A DNA stretch of 64,000 nucleotides from JACVRW01 sp963734025 (GCA_963734025.1 CAVTFR010000017.1:310001-374000), one strand, 5' to 3'; positions 7,339 to 16,252 are shown, counted from the stretch's first letter. The notes: generated from the letters alone by a model not told the origin. Translations and numbers: made by a program.

Positions 7339-8481
7339 ATGCCCATTCCCACCGAGCTCGTCGGGTCGTTGCCGCGACCGATGAAGCTCCAGGAGGCCTA
7401 CGCCGCCTATGACGAGGGCAAGATCGGCTGGGAGCAGCTGCAGGAGGAGCAGAACGCCGCTGCCGAGGACTCGATCAAGCGACTCGAGGCGACCGGCGAG
7501 CCGATCGTCACCGACGGCGAGCAGCGGGAATCGAGCTTCGCCACCTATCCGATCACGGACACGCTGGCCGGGACCGGCCTGGCCGACAACCTCGCCGGCG
7601 ACGGGCAGTACTTCGCAATCTTCGACGACGGCCACCACCGCCAGCTGCCGCGCCTCACGGGCGGCCCGTTCAGGTACAAGACGTTCGCCTCCGAGTTCGT
7701 GAGGAAGAACCGGGAGATCGCGAGCCACGACGTCAAGCAGGCGGTGATCGCCCCGTCGATGCTGATGCTGCTCTATCCGCTCGAGGGCGAGGTCGACGGC
7801 TATTCGCGCGACCAGTTCCTCTCGGACCTTTGCGACGAGGTCGAGAAGGACATCCGTCAGTGCTTCGACGCCGGCGCGGTGCGCGTGTCGGTCGACTTCA
7901 CCGAGGGCCGCCTCGCCAACAAGAACGACGCGCGCAACCCCTGGACCGGCAAGGACATGCTGGGGGAGTTCATCGATCTCAACAACCAGGTCCTCGACCG
8001 CTTCACGCCCGACGAGCGCGTGAACATCGGCATCCACACGTGTCCCGGCGGGGACATGGACTCGGTGCACTCGAAGGACGTGCCCTACGAGAAGCTCCTC
8101 ACGAAGATGTTCAACCTCAACGCGGGCTACTTCCTGATCCAGTGCGCGAGCGAGGAGGACAAGGAGAAGGTCTACAAGCTCTGCGGCGAGTACAGGCGCG
8201 ACGACGCAGGCGGCGTCTCGCAGAAGTGCTTCATCGGCGTGATCAACCCGCTGACTCCGGAGGTCGAGACGCCGGAGCAGGTGCGGGACGATCTCGTCAA
8301 GGCCGCCGAGCACATCGGCGCCGAGAACCTCGGCGCCACCGACGACTGTGGCTTCTCGCCGTTCAGCCGCGATGAGAAGCCCAAGCACGGGTCCCCGGAC
8401 TTCGCGCGAGATGTTGCGATGCAGAAGATCTCGGCGAGGCTGGAGGGGACGCGAATGGCGTCCGAGGCGCTCGGGGTTTGA
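7339..8481 (+). CDS. cobalamin-independent methionine synthase-like (MetE C-terminal domain family)
   Basis: 380 residues, the size of a free-standing MetE catalytic domain rather than the ~750-residue two-domain enzyme. It begins with PTELVGSLPRP, typical of this group, and carries the expected zinc ligands H233 and C235 (GIHTCPGGD) and C337 (TDDCGFSP). Such core MetE proteins transfer methyl groups to homocysteine or a related thiol; the methyl donor of the actinobacterial forms is not settled. An excellent Shine-Dalgarno lies 5 nt before the ATG. Proximity to metK supports a role in methionine supply. Confidence 0.85.
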   Translation: MPIPTELVGSLPRPMKLQEAYAAYDEGKIGWEQLQEEQNAAAEDSIKRLEATGEPIVTDGEQRESSFATYPITDTLAGTGLADNLAGDGQYFAIFDDGHHRQLPRLTGGPFRYKTFASEFVRKNREIASHDVKQAVIAPSMLMLLYPLEGEVDGYSRDQFLSDLCDEVEKDIRQCFDAGAVRVSVDFTEGRLANKNDARNPWTGKDMLGEFIDLNNQVLDRFTPDERVNIGIHTCPGGDMDSVHSKDVPYEKLLTKMFNLNAGYFLIQCASEEDKEKVYKLCGEYRRDDAGGVSQKCFIGVINPLTPEVETPEQVRDDLVKAAEHIGAENLGATDDCGFSPFSRDEKPKHGSPDFARDVAMQKISARLEGTRMASEALGV

Positions 8482-8522
8482 TGGGGGTGAGCGCCCGGCG
8501 TCGGGCCTGACCGTGGGGGCGG

Positions 8523-9119
8523 TTACCCGAGAAGACCCTCGTGCTCGAGCAGAAGCTCGCCGAGCGCGCGGGCTCGGGTGGCCGCCTCGCGGTCACCTTC
8601 CCCGGCGGAGACGATGGAGCCCTTCATGAGGATGTGCCATTGGCGGGCCAGGGCGTCGGGATCCCTGGCGCCGGCCTGCTCGGCGAACTCGCTCACGAAG
8701 CCGCGGATGTTGGCGAGGTGCTCGACGCTGGCGAGCCGGAGCGGATTCAGCGCGTCGTCGAACTCGAGCAGCACGTTCACGAACGCGCAGCCCTCGAAGT
8801 CGTCGCGGGCGAACCATTCGCCGAACACGTCGAAGATCGCCAGCATCCGCTCGGTGCCCGTGTCGCCGCGCGCGGTTGCCTCGGCCACGAGCCACTCCTT
8901 GGTCCAGCGCTCCTCGCGCCGCTCCAGGAAGGCGAGCACCAGAGCGTCCTTCGATTCGAAGTTGCGGTACAGGCTCATCTTCGCCACTCCGGACGACTCG
9001 ATGATCCTGTCTACGCCGACCGCGCGTATGCCGTGCCGGCTAAAGAGGTCGTACGCGGTGTCCAGTATCCGCTCGCGCGCACTGGGCCGCTCGGGGATGG
9101 TCTGCGCTGGCGAGGCCAT
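8523..9119 (-). CDS. TetR/AcrR-family transcriptional regulator
   Basis: 198 residues. The N-terminal helix-turn-helix reads ARERILDTAYDLFSRHG, then VDRIIESSGVAKMSLYRNF; the C-terminal ligand-binding half is helical and resembles the TetR_C group with an FEGCAFVN segment. The ATG at 9119 is preferred to one at 9128, because TAGTAT (9127-9132) would be a leaderless -10 exactly 7 nt before 9119. It is divergent from the GcvT-like gene, separated by about 130 nt, so regulation of that gene is plausible but not shown; no clear inverted repeat was seen there. Confidence 0.88.
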   Translation of the reverse strand: MASPAQTIPERPSARERILDTAYDLFSRHGIRAVGVDRIIESSGVAKMSLYRNFESKDALVLAFLERREERWTKEWLVAEATARGDTGTERMLAIFDVFGEWFARDDFEGCAFVNVLLEFDDALNPLRLASVEHLANIRGFVSEFAEQAGARDPDALARQWHILMKGSIVSAGEGDREAATRARALGELLLEHEGLLG

Positions 9120-9126
9120 GGAGCAC

Positions 9127-9132
9127 ATACTA
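9127..9132 (-). promoter_or_regulatory. -10 hexamer TAGTAT for the TetR gene
   Basis: Read on the minus strand, TAGTAT ends 7 nt before ATG 9119 and decides between two possible starts. Confidence 0.45.
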
Positions 9133-9234
9133 GGCCGGTCTTCACATGAATCCGACCCGGGGAGGGGCTGCGGCCCTCTCCGAAGGGAGGGAAAGTCACA
9201 CCCCGCGAGAGGTGATCGGCGCGGGCGCGGGACC

Positions 9235-9240
9235 TAGCAT
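9235..9240 (+). promoter_or_regulatory. -10 hexamer TAGCAT for the GcvT-like gene
   Basis: TAGCAT ends 10 nt before ATG 9251 and overlaps an upstream ATG (9239), which argues that 9251 is the real start. Confidence 0.4.
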
Positions 9241-9250
9241 GAACCACGCG

Positions 9251-9913
9251 ATGCACGCCACTGGCAGCGAGGCGGTCCACGTCACGAGGGATGGAGTCGA
9301 CGTGATCGCCCACTACGGCTCCGTCGCTAGCGAGATCGCGGTGTGCATGAAGGCCGCGGGGCTCGTAGAGCGCACCGATCTCGACCAGATCGAGCTGCGC
9401 GGGCGCGAGCTCTTCCTGGACCATGCGCTCGGCGCCGCGATCTCCGACGGCGTGCCCGTTCTCGGCGCCGTCCGCTGCGTGGCGGGAACCTGGTGCTGCC
9501 GCCCAGCTCCCGGCCGCGCGCAGCTCGCGGGTCCGGCGCGCGCGGTCGACCGCTGGAGGGCCGTGATCCGGCGGGCGGTCGCGACGACCGCGATCGAGGT
9601 CGAGATCGACTCGCTGCCGCAGGCCGAGGCGCTGTCGATCGTGGGTCCGAGGGCGACCGCCGTCGTCAGCGCCGCTCGCCTGCCCGGCGGCATGCCGGCC
9701 GGCTCGGTCGCGGACAGCACGGTCGGCCGCTCCCGCGTCGCCGTCGTCCGCGAGGAGCAAGACCGCTACCTCCTCCTGTTCGGGGACGGCTGCTCGGTTG
9801 AGGCGTGGCGCGCGCTCGGCGAGGCCGGGCGGCCCCTGGGACTGGCGCACGTCGGCCAGAGCGCGCTCGACCACATCCGCGCAGCCGGCCCGCGGGCGCC
9901 GCTCCTCCACTGA
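9251..9913 (+). CDS. GcvT/YgfZ-like folate-binding-fold protein
   Basis: About 220 residues. The pattern is that of aminomethyltransferase-like proteins: a first domain with IELRGRELFLDHAL, then LSIVGPRATAVVSAARLPGG, DRYLLLF and WRALGEAGRPLGLAHVG, which recall the THF-binding GcvT and sarcosine-oxidase fold. It is shorter than GcvT (~360) and lacks clear catalytic residues, so it may be a degenerate or specialised member. The frame ends in CTGA, where the next reading frame (a GAF-regulator remnant) starts. Next to methionine and homocysteine genes, a one-carbon role is a reasonable guess. Confidence 0.5.
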   Translation: MHATGSEAVHVTRDGVDVIAHYGSVASEIAVCMKAAGLVERTDLDQIELRGRELFLDHALGAAISDGVPVLGAVRCVAGTWCCRPAPGRAQLAGPARAVDRWRAVIRRAVATTAIEVEIDSLPQAEALSIVGPRATAVVSAARLPGGMPAGSVADSTVGRSRVAVVREEQDRYLLLFGDGCSVEAWRALGEAGRPLGLAHVGQSALDHIRAAGPRAPLLH

Positions 9914-10092
9914 CGGCGCAGGACGCCCAGGCCCGGTTGGAGGCGCACGAGCGGGTCCGGGGCGCACTGGCGCGCCTGCGGGAACAGGGACCGCTCGCAG
10001 AGCTGCTCCGTCGCGCGCCGCGCGAGCTGTGCGACGCGGCACGGCTCGACCGCGTCATGCTGACGCGCTTGAGCGAGGCGACGCTCGTGCCG
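9910..10092 (+). pseudogene. N-terminal stub of a GAF-domain (LuxR-type) regulator
   Basis: About 60 codons read LTAQDAQARLEAHERVRG, ALARLREQGPLAELLRRAP, then LDRVMLTRLSEATLVP. This resembles the start of actinobacterial GAF-LuxR transcription factors. It begins at CTG overlapping the upstream TGA; a GTG or ATG would be expected in an intact GTGA/ATGA junction. Homology stops at about 10090 and the sequence continues, in another frame, as the middle of a homocysteine S-methyltransferase. GAF remainder and HTH domain are missing, so it cannot act as a regulator. The identity rests on similarity of a short segment. Confidence 0.5.
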
Positions 10093-11120
10093 AGGGGCTG
10101 CTGGCCACCGGCGTGCCCGTCTGGCTCAGTTTCGGCGCTGCCGCCACGGCGTCTGCGGCGTGTACGGGCAGCATTGGGGCGGCCCCGAGGGCGATCTCTT
10201 CGGCCGCGCTGCGCGCCGCTTCGAGGAGATGGGCGTGGGCGCGCTCCTCATCAACTGCATCCCGCCGGACCACGTGCCCGGGATGGTCTCCTACGTGCGC
10301 GACTTCACGGACATGCCGCTCGGCGTGTACCCGAACCTCGGCTACTACACGAGTGCCGGCTGGACCTCCGACCGGCTGGTGAGCGGCGAGGAGTACGCGG
10401 CGATGGCGCTCGCGTGGCGGGAGGAGGGCGCGCAGATCGTGGGCGGCTGCTGCGGGGTCGGCCCCGAGCTGATCGCCTCGGCCCGCGATCGACTCGAGGG
10501 GGTACCGCGCGGCCAGCTGCGTCCGGACGATGCGCGCGCGGGCGCGAACGGCGCGGCGCTCGAGGGGCGCCGCGCTCCGGAGGAGGCGGTGGCCTGGCCG
10601 GACGCCCACGGGCGCGATCTGTTTCCGCTGCCGCTCCCCGAGATCGCCTGCGACGCCGGCGTCTTCGTTCCCACCCAGGGGAGCTTCCTGATCTGGCGCC
10701 ACCTGTTCCGCGAGGGGCTCGGCAACCGCCAGCGCTGCCTCGACGTCGGCTGCGGGACGGGCATCCTGGCGGTTCAGCTCGCCCTCAACGGAGCCGACCA
10801 TGTGCACGCGATCGACATCGACCCCGAGGCCGTCGACAACGCGCTCGCCAACGCGTTCAGGAACGGCGTGGCTGACCGCGTGAGCGCCGCGGCCGTCGAC
10901 CTGTGGCCGTGGGTCCCGGACGAGCGCTACGAGCTGATCGTGGCGAGTCTCTACGAGATGCCAGGACTGGTCCTTCTTCGAGTTCTCCGACCTGTTCGCC
11001 GGCCGCAGGCGGCACATCGAGCGAGTCGAGGAGCAGTCGGACGCCTACCACCTGCGGTTCGGCGACAAGGACGTGATGGTCGCCTACCTGCTCGAGGTCA
11101 CGTTCGACCGCACGCGGTAG
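10092..11120 (+). pseudogene. homocysteine S-methyltransferase / class I methyltransferase two-domain gene, multiply broken
   Basis: Three lesions are visible. (1) The 5' half is gone: sequence begins mid-domain at EGLLATGVPVWLSF, joined to a GAF stub. (2) A base is missing near 10134: frame 10092 carries EGLLATGVPVWLSF, and the next frame continues CRHGVCGVYGQHWGGP. (3) Near 10960 the methyltransferase domain jumps from VASLYEM into another frame at DWSFFEFSDLFAGRR, with roughly 70-80 residues lost. Surviving parts include the zinc-site motif GGCCGVGPE, the SAM-binding LDVGCGTGILAVQ and the end HLRFGDKDVMVAYLLEV before TAG. The stop lies inside the 3' end of the convergent cyclase gene. Confidence 0.75.
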
Positions 11121-12205
11121 ACGGCGACCTCGCCCGCCACTCCCTTGAAGCGGCGGTTGCCGGCGAACGACCACAGGTAGTCGCCGCGCGCGGCCTCACG
11201 GACCTCGCCGGTCGCGACGACGCTGCCACGGCGCGCGAAGCCGGTCAGCCGGCTGGCGAGGTTGACGGGGCGGCCGTACCAGTCGCCCGCGCGCTGGAGG
11301 GCCTCGCCCGCCGCGACGCCGCCGCGCAGCAGCAGCCCGTCCGGATCGTCGCTGGAGCCGTCGACGAGTCCGAGCACTGCGTCGAGCAGCGGGTCCGGCT
11401 CGGTCGCGACGAGCATCGCCGCGTCGCCGATCGTCTTGACGAGCCGCACCGGCGGCCGTACGGCCGCCTCGACGCGCCGCTCGAAGTCGCGCACCACGGC
11501 GCCCAGCTCGTCCGCGGGGACATGCTCGCCGAGCTCGGTGAACCCGACGATGTCCACGAACGCCACCACGACGCGCTGGGCGCCGGGCAGGCGCCCGCTC
11601 TCGAGCTCGGCGCGGCCGATCACGGCCTCGCGGATCTGCTCGCGCAGGCGCCTGTTGAGGATCAGCTCGAGGGCGGGGCCCGCGAGTGGCGCGAGCATGC
11701 GCAGCGACTCCGCGTAGCGCAGGCCGAGATCGCGCTCGGTGTCGCCGGGCTGCAACAGCGCCTGGCCGAGCGTCGCCACGAGCGCGGAGGCGATCGAGTC
11801 GAGCGAGTGGCTCATCACGCGGATCAGCTCGAAGAAGCTCTCCTCGTCGAGGCCGGCGTCGAGCAGCGTCTTGGCGTGGCGCGCCAGCTCGAGCTCCTCG
11901 TCGGTGAGCACGCGCGCGTCGGGGTCGACCGCGGGGTCGCCGAGCGCCCGCCTGGCCGCCTCGAGGAAGCCGAGCTCGAGCCCCGACCCGGCGGCGACCT
12001 CGCGCAGCGTGTGGCGGGGGCCCTCCGCCTCGAGCACCCTCTCGACAGGCAGCAGCGCGAGCCGGTCCTCGCCGGCCGCGCGACGCAGGTCGTCGAGCGT
12101 GAAGCCCTCGCGCTCGAGCGTGCGCAGCAGCTCGAGGCGTGCGTCGCGGGCGGGGCCGTCGTCGAGCCCGTCGAGGAGCCCCTCCGCCTCGAAGTCGATC
12201 GCCAC
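11084..12205 (-). CDS. class III adenylate/guanylate cyclase-domain protein
   Basis: 373 residues from the GTG at 12205. The N-terminal ~200 residues are helical and Leu/Glu-rich (a regulatory segment also seen in mycobacterial soluble cyclases). The catalytic domain follows: first metal Asp D218 in FVDIVGFTEL, second metal Asp D261 in KTIGDAAML, and the transition-state Asn/Arg in VNLASRLTGFA, so it looks able to make a cyclic nucleotide. The specificity residues were not assigned. A longer frame to 12295 would overlap priA and is unlikely. Convergent with the broken methyltransferase, overlapping its end by 37 nt. Confidence 0.8.
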   Translation of the reverse strand: MAIDFEAEGLLDGLDDGPARDARLELLRTLEREGFTLDDLRRAAGEDRLALLPVERVLEAEGPRHTLREVAAGSGLELGFLEAARRALGDPAVDPDARVLTDEELELARHAKTLLDAGLDEESFFELIRVMSHSLDSIASALVATLGQALLQPGDTERDLGLRYAESLRMLAPLAGPALELILNRRLREQIREAVIGRAELESGRLPGAQRVVVAFVDIVGFTELGEHVPADELGAVVRDFERRVEAAVRPPVRLVKTIGDAAMLVATEPDPLLDAVLGLVDGSSDDPDGLLLRGGVAAGEALQRAGDWYGRPVNLASRLTGFARRGSVVATGEVREAARGDYLWSFAGNRRFKGVAGEVAVYRVRSNVTSSR

Positions 12206-12252
12206 GCCGACATCGTCGCCGTTTCGAGGCGCGGCTGCGCCGTCCGGCCCGG

Positions 12253-12262
12253 ACCGTAGCTT
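12253..12262. promoter_or_regulatory. overlapping divergent -10 hexamers (priA and cyclase gene)
   Basis: Plus strand TAGCTT (12257-12262) ends 7 nt before the priA GTG. Minus strand TACGGT (12258-12253) could serve the cyclase gene with a ~40-nt leader. They share the central TA, so only one could be bound at a time. The plus-strand site is the better supported. Confidence 0.35.
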
Positions 12263-12269
12263 CGACGGC

Positions 12270-14441
12270 GTGATCGCCAAGGTCGAGCCGCTCACCCCTG
12301 CGCGCGCGCTGCGCGGCCCGTTCGACTACCGGCTCGACGGCGAGCTCGAGGGGGTGGGGGTCGGCAGCATGCTGGTCGTGCCGTTCGGGCGCCGGCGCCT
12401 GCTCGGGGTCGTCGTGGACATGGTGGAGGAGAGCGAGCTGCCGCCTGAGCGGCTCGCCGAGCCGCTGGCGGCGCTCGAGGCGGACGTCCCGCAGGCGCTG
12501 GTGGCGCTCGGGCTGTGGGTGGCGCGCGAGTACGTCTCCACGCCCGCGCGCGGGCTCGCGCTCGTGCTGCCGCCCGGTACGGGCACCGGGGCGGCCCGGC
12601 CGCTCGTCCCGCGGCGCTCGCTGCGCGCCGCGCTCACGCCGGTGGGCGAGGCCGCGCTCGGGGGCGCCGAGCGGCTCGGGACGCGCCAGCGCGCTGCGCT
12701 GGAGCAGCTGCGTGGCGGCTCGCTGGGCGCGGCCGAGCTCGGCCGGCGGGCCCGCTGTGATCACTCCACGTTGCGGAGCCTCGAGCGGCGCGGGCTGGTA
12801 CGGCTCGAGAACGCACTCGAGCCGCCGCGACGGCCGCGCATGCGCGGCGTCGGGGCGCGCTCCACCCCCAGCCGGCCGACCGCCGACCAGGCAGCCGCGC
12901 TGGCGGCGATCGCGGCTCGCCTCGGGGCGGGGCCCGGGAGCGGCCGGCCGCTGCTCCTGCACGGCGTCACCGGCAGCGGCAAGACCGAGGTCTACCTGCG
13001 CGCCGTCGCCGCGGCGCTCGAGCGCGGCCGTTCCGCGATCGTGCTCGTCCCCGAGATCGCGCTCACACCGCAGACGGCCGGCCGTTTCGTCGAGCGCTTC
13101 GGCGACGCCGTAGCCGTCATGCACTCGCGGCTCTCGCAGCGCGAGCGCTACGACGAGTGGTGGCGCATGCGGCGCGGCGAGGCGCGCGTGTGCGTCGGCC
13201 CGCGCTCCGCCGTCTTCGCGCCCTTCGGCGACCTCGGCCTCATCGTCGTCGATGAGGAGCACGACGGTTCCTACAAGCAGGAGGGCGACCCACGCTACGA
13301 CGCGCGCACGGTCGCCGAGCGACGGGCCGAGGCGGAGGGCGCGCTGCTCGTAGCCGGGAGCGCGACCCCGCGGCCGGAGAGCGTGCACCGGTACGAGCGC
13401 GTCGAGCTGCCGCGCCGGGTCGACGGCCGCGGGCTGCCCCCGGTCGAGCTGGTCGAGATGCTGGGCGCCTCGGGGCCGCTGCACGAGGAGACGCGGCGGG
13501 CGCTCGACGCGGTCCGGCGCCGCGGCGAGAAGGCGATCGTCCTGCTGAACCGGCGCGGCTGGTCGAACTTCCTCTCCTGCCGAGAGTGCGGGCGCGTCTG
13601 GGAGTGCCCCAACTGCGATGTCACGCTCGTCCTGCACCGGGCGGCGGCGGAGGTCGCCTGCCATCACTGTGGCCACAGCGAGCGGGTGCCGCGCGCCTGC
13701 CCGGACTGCAACTCGGTGTCGGTCGCACGCCACGGCGCCGGAACCGAGCAGCTCGAGCGCGAGCTCGAGGAGCTGGTCGCGCCGCTGCCCGTGTTCCGGC
13801 TCGACGCCGACAGCGCGGCAAGCGACGGGGTGGAGGCCGTCCTGCGCCGCTTCGAGGAGGCGCCGGCGGCCGTGCTCGTCGGCACGCAGATGGTCGCAAA
13901 GGGCCACGACTTCCCCGACGTGACGCTGGGCGTGGTGCTCGACGCCGACTCCACTCTGCGCTTCCCGGACTTCCGCGCCGAGGAGCGCACATTCGCGCTC
14001 GTCGCGCAACTGGCCGGCCGCAGCGGTCGCGGCCCACGGGGGGGCCGCGTGATCGTCCAGGCGCTCGACCCGTCGGCGCGCGCGCTCACGCTCGCCGCGG
14101 CCCACGACGCGGACGGCTTCCTAGCCGGCGAGCTCGAGCGCCGCGCGGCGCTCGCCTATCCGCCCCACGGTCACCTGATCAGGGTGGTCTGCTCGTCGGG
14201 CGAGGAGGGCCCGGAGCTGGCCGCGGCAACGGCGCTGCGCGAGCGGATCGCCGCGGCCGGCGTGCCCGTGCTCGGTCCCGCGCCGCTCTTCCGCCGCCAG
14301 GCGCGCCACCGCGCCCAGCTCGTCGTACGCACGCCGCGCCGGGCAGAGGCGATCACCGCGGTGCGCGATGCGGTGGAGGCCGTGGCCGCCGACCGTGGGC
14401 ATGCGCCCGCGGCGTTCGCGGTCGACGTCGACCCGCAGTAG
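12270..14441 (+). CDS. priA: primosomal replication-restart helicase PriA
   Basis: 723 residues. The N-terminal 3'-end-binding domain opens with VEPLTPARALRGPFDYRL. Walker A is HGVTGSGKTEVYLRAV (residues about 230-245), motif II is VVDEEHDGSYKQ (about 326-337), and helicase motif V-like GTQMVAKGHDFPDV lies further on. Two zinc sites are formed by CRECGRVWECPNC and CHHCGHSERVPRACPDC (about 436-475). Many actinobacterial PriA proteins have lost Walker motifs; here they are intact, so helicase activity is expected. GTG 12270 is preceded at 7 nt by TAGCTT. def follows 33 nt downstream with its own -10, the priA-def order being common. Confidence 0.93.
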   Translation: MIAKVEPLTPARALRGPFDYRLDGELEGVGVGSMLVVPFGRRRLLGVVVDMVEESELPPERLAEPLAALEADVPQALVALGLWVAREYVSTPARGLALVLPPGTGTGAARPLVPRRSLRAALTPVGEAALGGAERLGTRQRAALEQLRGGSLGAAELGRRARCDHSTLRSLERRGLVRLENALEPPRRPRMRGVGARSTPSRPTADQAAALAAIAARLGAGPGSGRPLLLHGVTGSGKTEVYLRAVAAALERGRSAIVLVPEIALTPQTAGRFVERFGDAVAVMHSRLSQRERYDEWWRMRRGEARVCVGPRSAVFAPFGDLGLIVVDEEHDGSYKQEGDPRYDARTVAERRAEAEGALLVAGSATPRPESVHRYERVELPRRVDGRGLPPVELVEMLGASGPLHEETRRALDAVRRRGEKAIVLLNRRGWSNFLSCRECGRVWECPNCDVTLVLHRAAAEVACHHCGHSERVPRACPDCNSVSVARHGAGTEQLERELEELVAPLPVFRLDADSAASDGVEAVLRRFEEAPAAVLVGTQMVAKGHDFPDVTLGVVLDADSTLRFPDFRAEERTFALVAQLAGRSGRGPRGGRVIVQALDPSARALTLAAAHDADGFLAGELERRAALAYPPHGHLIRVVCSSGEEGPELAAATALRERIAAAGVPVLGPAPLFRRQARHRAQLVVRTPRRAEAITAVRDAVEAVAADRGHAPAAFAVDVDPQ

Positions 14442-14460
14442 CCGCTCCGCTTCACCGCGT

Positions 14461-14466
14461 TAGACT
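14461..14466 (+). promoter_or_regulatory. -10 hexamer TAGACT for def
   Basis: TAGACT ends 8 nt before the def ATG; no Shine-Dalgarno. Confidence 0.45.
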
Positions 14467-14474
14467 CGAAGCCG

Positions 14475-15080
14475 ATGTCAGAAGAGCGGGATCACGACCT
14501 CGAGGTGGAGGTGCAGCACGACGAGCAGGAGGCGGCCGAGCTCGACCCCGAGCTCGAGGCAAGGCGGGTCGCCGCCACGTCGTTCATCCGCCGGCTCGGC
14601 GACCCCGTCCTGAAGTCCAGCGCCACCCCTGTCGACCGCTTCGACGACTCCCTGCGCCGGCAGGTGAGTCGCATGGCGGGGATCATGAACGACGCTCTGG
14701 GTGTCGGCCTCGCCGCACCGCAGCTCGGCATCTCGCAGCGGCTGCTCGTCTACCGCGTGGGCCCCGACGCCCCGCTGATCGCGCTCGCGAACCCCGAGAT
14801 CGAGTGGGCGAGCGAGGAGCGCGAGGGAAGCGACGAGGGCTGCCTGTCGATCCCCGGCGTGACGGTCGACGTCGAGCGCCCGGTCCACGTCCGCGTGCGG
14901 GCGCAGGACGAGGAGGGCGAGCCGCGCAGCGTCGAGGCCTCCGGCCTCGAGGCGCGCGTGATCCAGCACGAGCTGGACCACCTCAACGGCGTGCTGATCC
15001 TCGACCGCACGAGCCGCGACGAGCGCAAGCGGGCCCTCCGCGAGCTGCGCGAGGCCGAGCGGCCGAGCGAAGCGGCTTAG
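14475..15080 (+). CDS. def: peptide deformylase
   Basis: Removes the formyl group from new protein N-termini. 201 residues with all three family motifs: GVGLAAPQ (76-83), EGCLS with metal ligand C123, and HELDH with H165, catalytic E166 and H169. An acidic N-terminal extension of about 33 residues (rich in Glu/Asp) precedes the core; the start is supported by the -10 hexamer 8 nt upstream. The C-terminal tail is charged, as in Gram-negative type I and actinobacterial enzymes. Its usual partner fmt is not next to it but 16.8 kb away at 31875. Confidence 0.95.
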   Translation: MSEERDHDLEVEVQHDEQEAAELDPELEARRVAATSFIRRLGDPVLKSSATPVDRFDDSLRRQVSRMAGIMNDALGVGLAAPQLGISQRLLVYRVGPDAPLIALANPEIEWASEEREGSDEGCLSIPGVTVDVERPVHVRVRAQDEEGEPRSVEASGLEARVIQHELDHLNGVLILDRTSRDERKRALRELREAERPSEAA

Positions 15081-16252
15081 GGCCCGGCGCCCAGCGCGTA
15101 GCGCGGTTCGACTGGCTCCACGCTCCGCTGCGCATCCGCTCGCAGCGCCGCCGTGAACAGGTCGTGGGTGAACGCCGCCTCCTCGGGCGTCACGCAGTGG
15201 AAGGGCTGGCGCATACCGTCGCGGCCGTGAGCCAGCTCGTCGAGGAACGCCGCCCACATCTGCTGCAGGGCGTCGGAGAAGCCGAACTCGAAGATGCCGC
15301 CGGTGATGCTCGGGTAGGCGGACTGGGAGCCGAGGTCGGTCTCCTCCCAGCGTTGCTGCTCGCCGGGGGAGTAGCGCATCGTGCGCAGCGTCTTCGGCCG
15401 CTTGGTCGTGAACGCGATCGAGCCCTCGGTCCCGTCGACCTCGATCGTCCAGGTGTTCATGTGGCCGGGGGCGATTCGCTTCGTCTCGATCCGGAGGGCG
15501 AACTCCTCGCCGCCATGCTCTGACCGGCACAGCAGCACGGCATTGTCCGGGGTGTCGCACGGGACCGTCCCGCCGCGGCCGTCCGGGCGCTCGGGGAAGA
15601 CGTCGCCGAGCAGCGCGCGCACATCGAGCGCCGCCCAGCCGGCCCTCAGCGGCAGGTGCAGTGCGTGCATGCCGAGGTCCCCGAGGCAGCCGTAGGCGCC
15701 GTTCGTCTCGGCCCGGCGCTTCCAGTTGATGGGCTTCCCGGGATCAAGGTCGCTCGAGTGCAGGAACAGCGAGCGCACCTCGATCGGGCGCCCGAAACCA
15801 CCGGCCGCTATCCAGCGCCACACCTCCTGCCCGCCCGGGAAGAACGGCATCTCGGACGAGCAGCGGACGAGCTGATCGGGGTGAGCCGCGACGGCGGCCA
15901 TGATCGTCTCATTGGCGGCTTGATCGATCCCGAACGGCTTCTCGCCGAGCAGGTGCTTGCCGGCATCGAGGGCGGCTACGTACAGCTCGGCGTGCAGGTG
16001 GTGCGGGACGGCGATGTAGACAGCCTCGACCGCGGGGTCCTCGAGCACCGCCCGCCAGTCGGGGCTCAGGCGCGGCTCGTCCGCCAGCCGCCCGTACCAG
16101 GCGAGCGTCTCCGGGTTCAAGTCGCAGACGTGCACGAGCCGCGGATGCACACCGAGGTCGTCGAGGTGTACCCAGCGCGCCGCGGTGCTGGCCAGCTCGC
16201 GGCCCATCAGGCCGCCGCCGATCAGGCCGAGGCCAACCTCGCGCTCAGCCAC
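15077..16252 (-). CDS. Gfo/Idh/MocA-family oxidoreductase
   Basis: 391 residues. The N-terminal Rossmann domain has GLIGGGLMGRELA (residues 8-20), then AVYIAVPHHLHAELYVAAL and the family signature GKHLLGEKPFGID, with Lys in EKP. The C-terminal alpha/beta domain contains GAYGCLGDLGMHALHLPL, the usual H/D substrate site. NAD(P)-dependent oxidation of a sugar or inositol is expected; substrate unknown. Its start overlaps the stop of the aldolase gene by 8 nt, and its end overlaps def by 4 nt convergently. It shares an operon with the DhnA-type aldolase and the pfkB stub, a sugar-degradation type of set. Confidence 0.88.
   Translation of the reverse strand: MAEREVGLGLIGGGLMGRELASTAARWVHLDDLGVHPRLVHVCDLNPETLAWYGRLADEPRLSPDWRAVLEDPAVEAVYIAVPHHLHAELYVAALDAGKHLLGEKPFGIDQAANETIMAAVAAHPDQLVRCSSEMPFFPGGQEVWRWIAAGGFGRPIEVRSLFLHSSDLDPGKPINWKRRAETNGAYGCLGDLGMHALHLPLRAGWAALDVRALLGDVFPERPDGRGGTVPCDTPDNAVLLCRSEHGGEEFALRIETKRIAPGHMNTWTIEVDGTEGSIAFTTKRPKTLRTMRYSPGEQQRWEETDLGSQSAYPSITGGIFEFGFSDALQQMWAAFLDELAHGRDGMRQPFHCVTPEEAAFTHDLFTAALRADAQRSVEPVEPRYALGAGP

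Noticed and set aside
10160..12259. 699-codon plus-strand frame that would fuse the methyltransferase to another protein
   Set aside because: Its second half is the antisense of the cyclase gene; the frame only continues because of the deletion near 10960.
11196..14105. Very long open frame (969 codons) on the minus strand over priA
   Set aside because: Arg/Ala/Asp-rich antisense of priA and the cyclase gene; no domain, and priA motifs fix the coding strand. Such frames are expected at this GC content.
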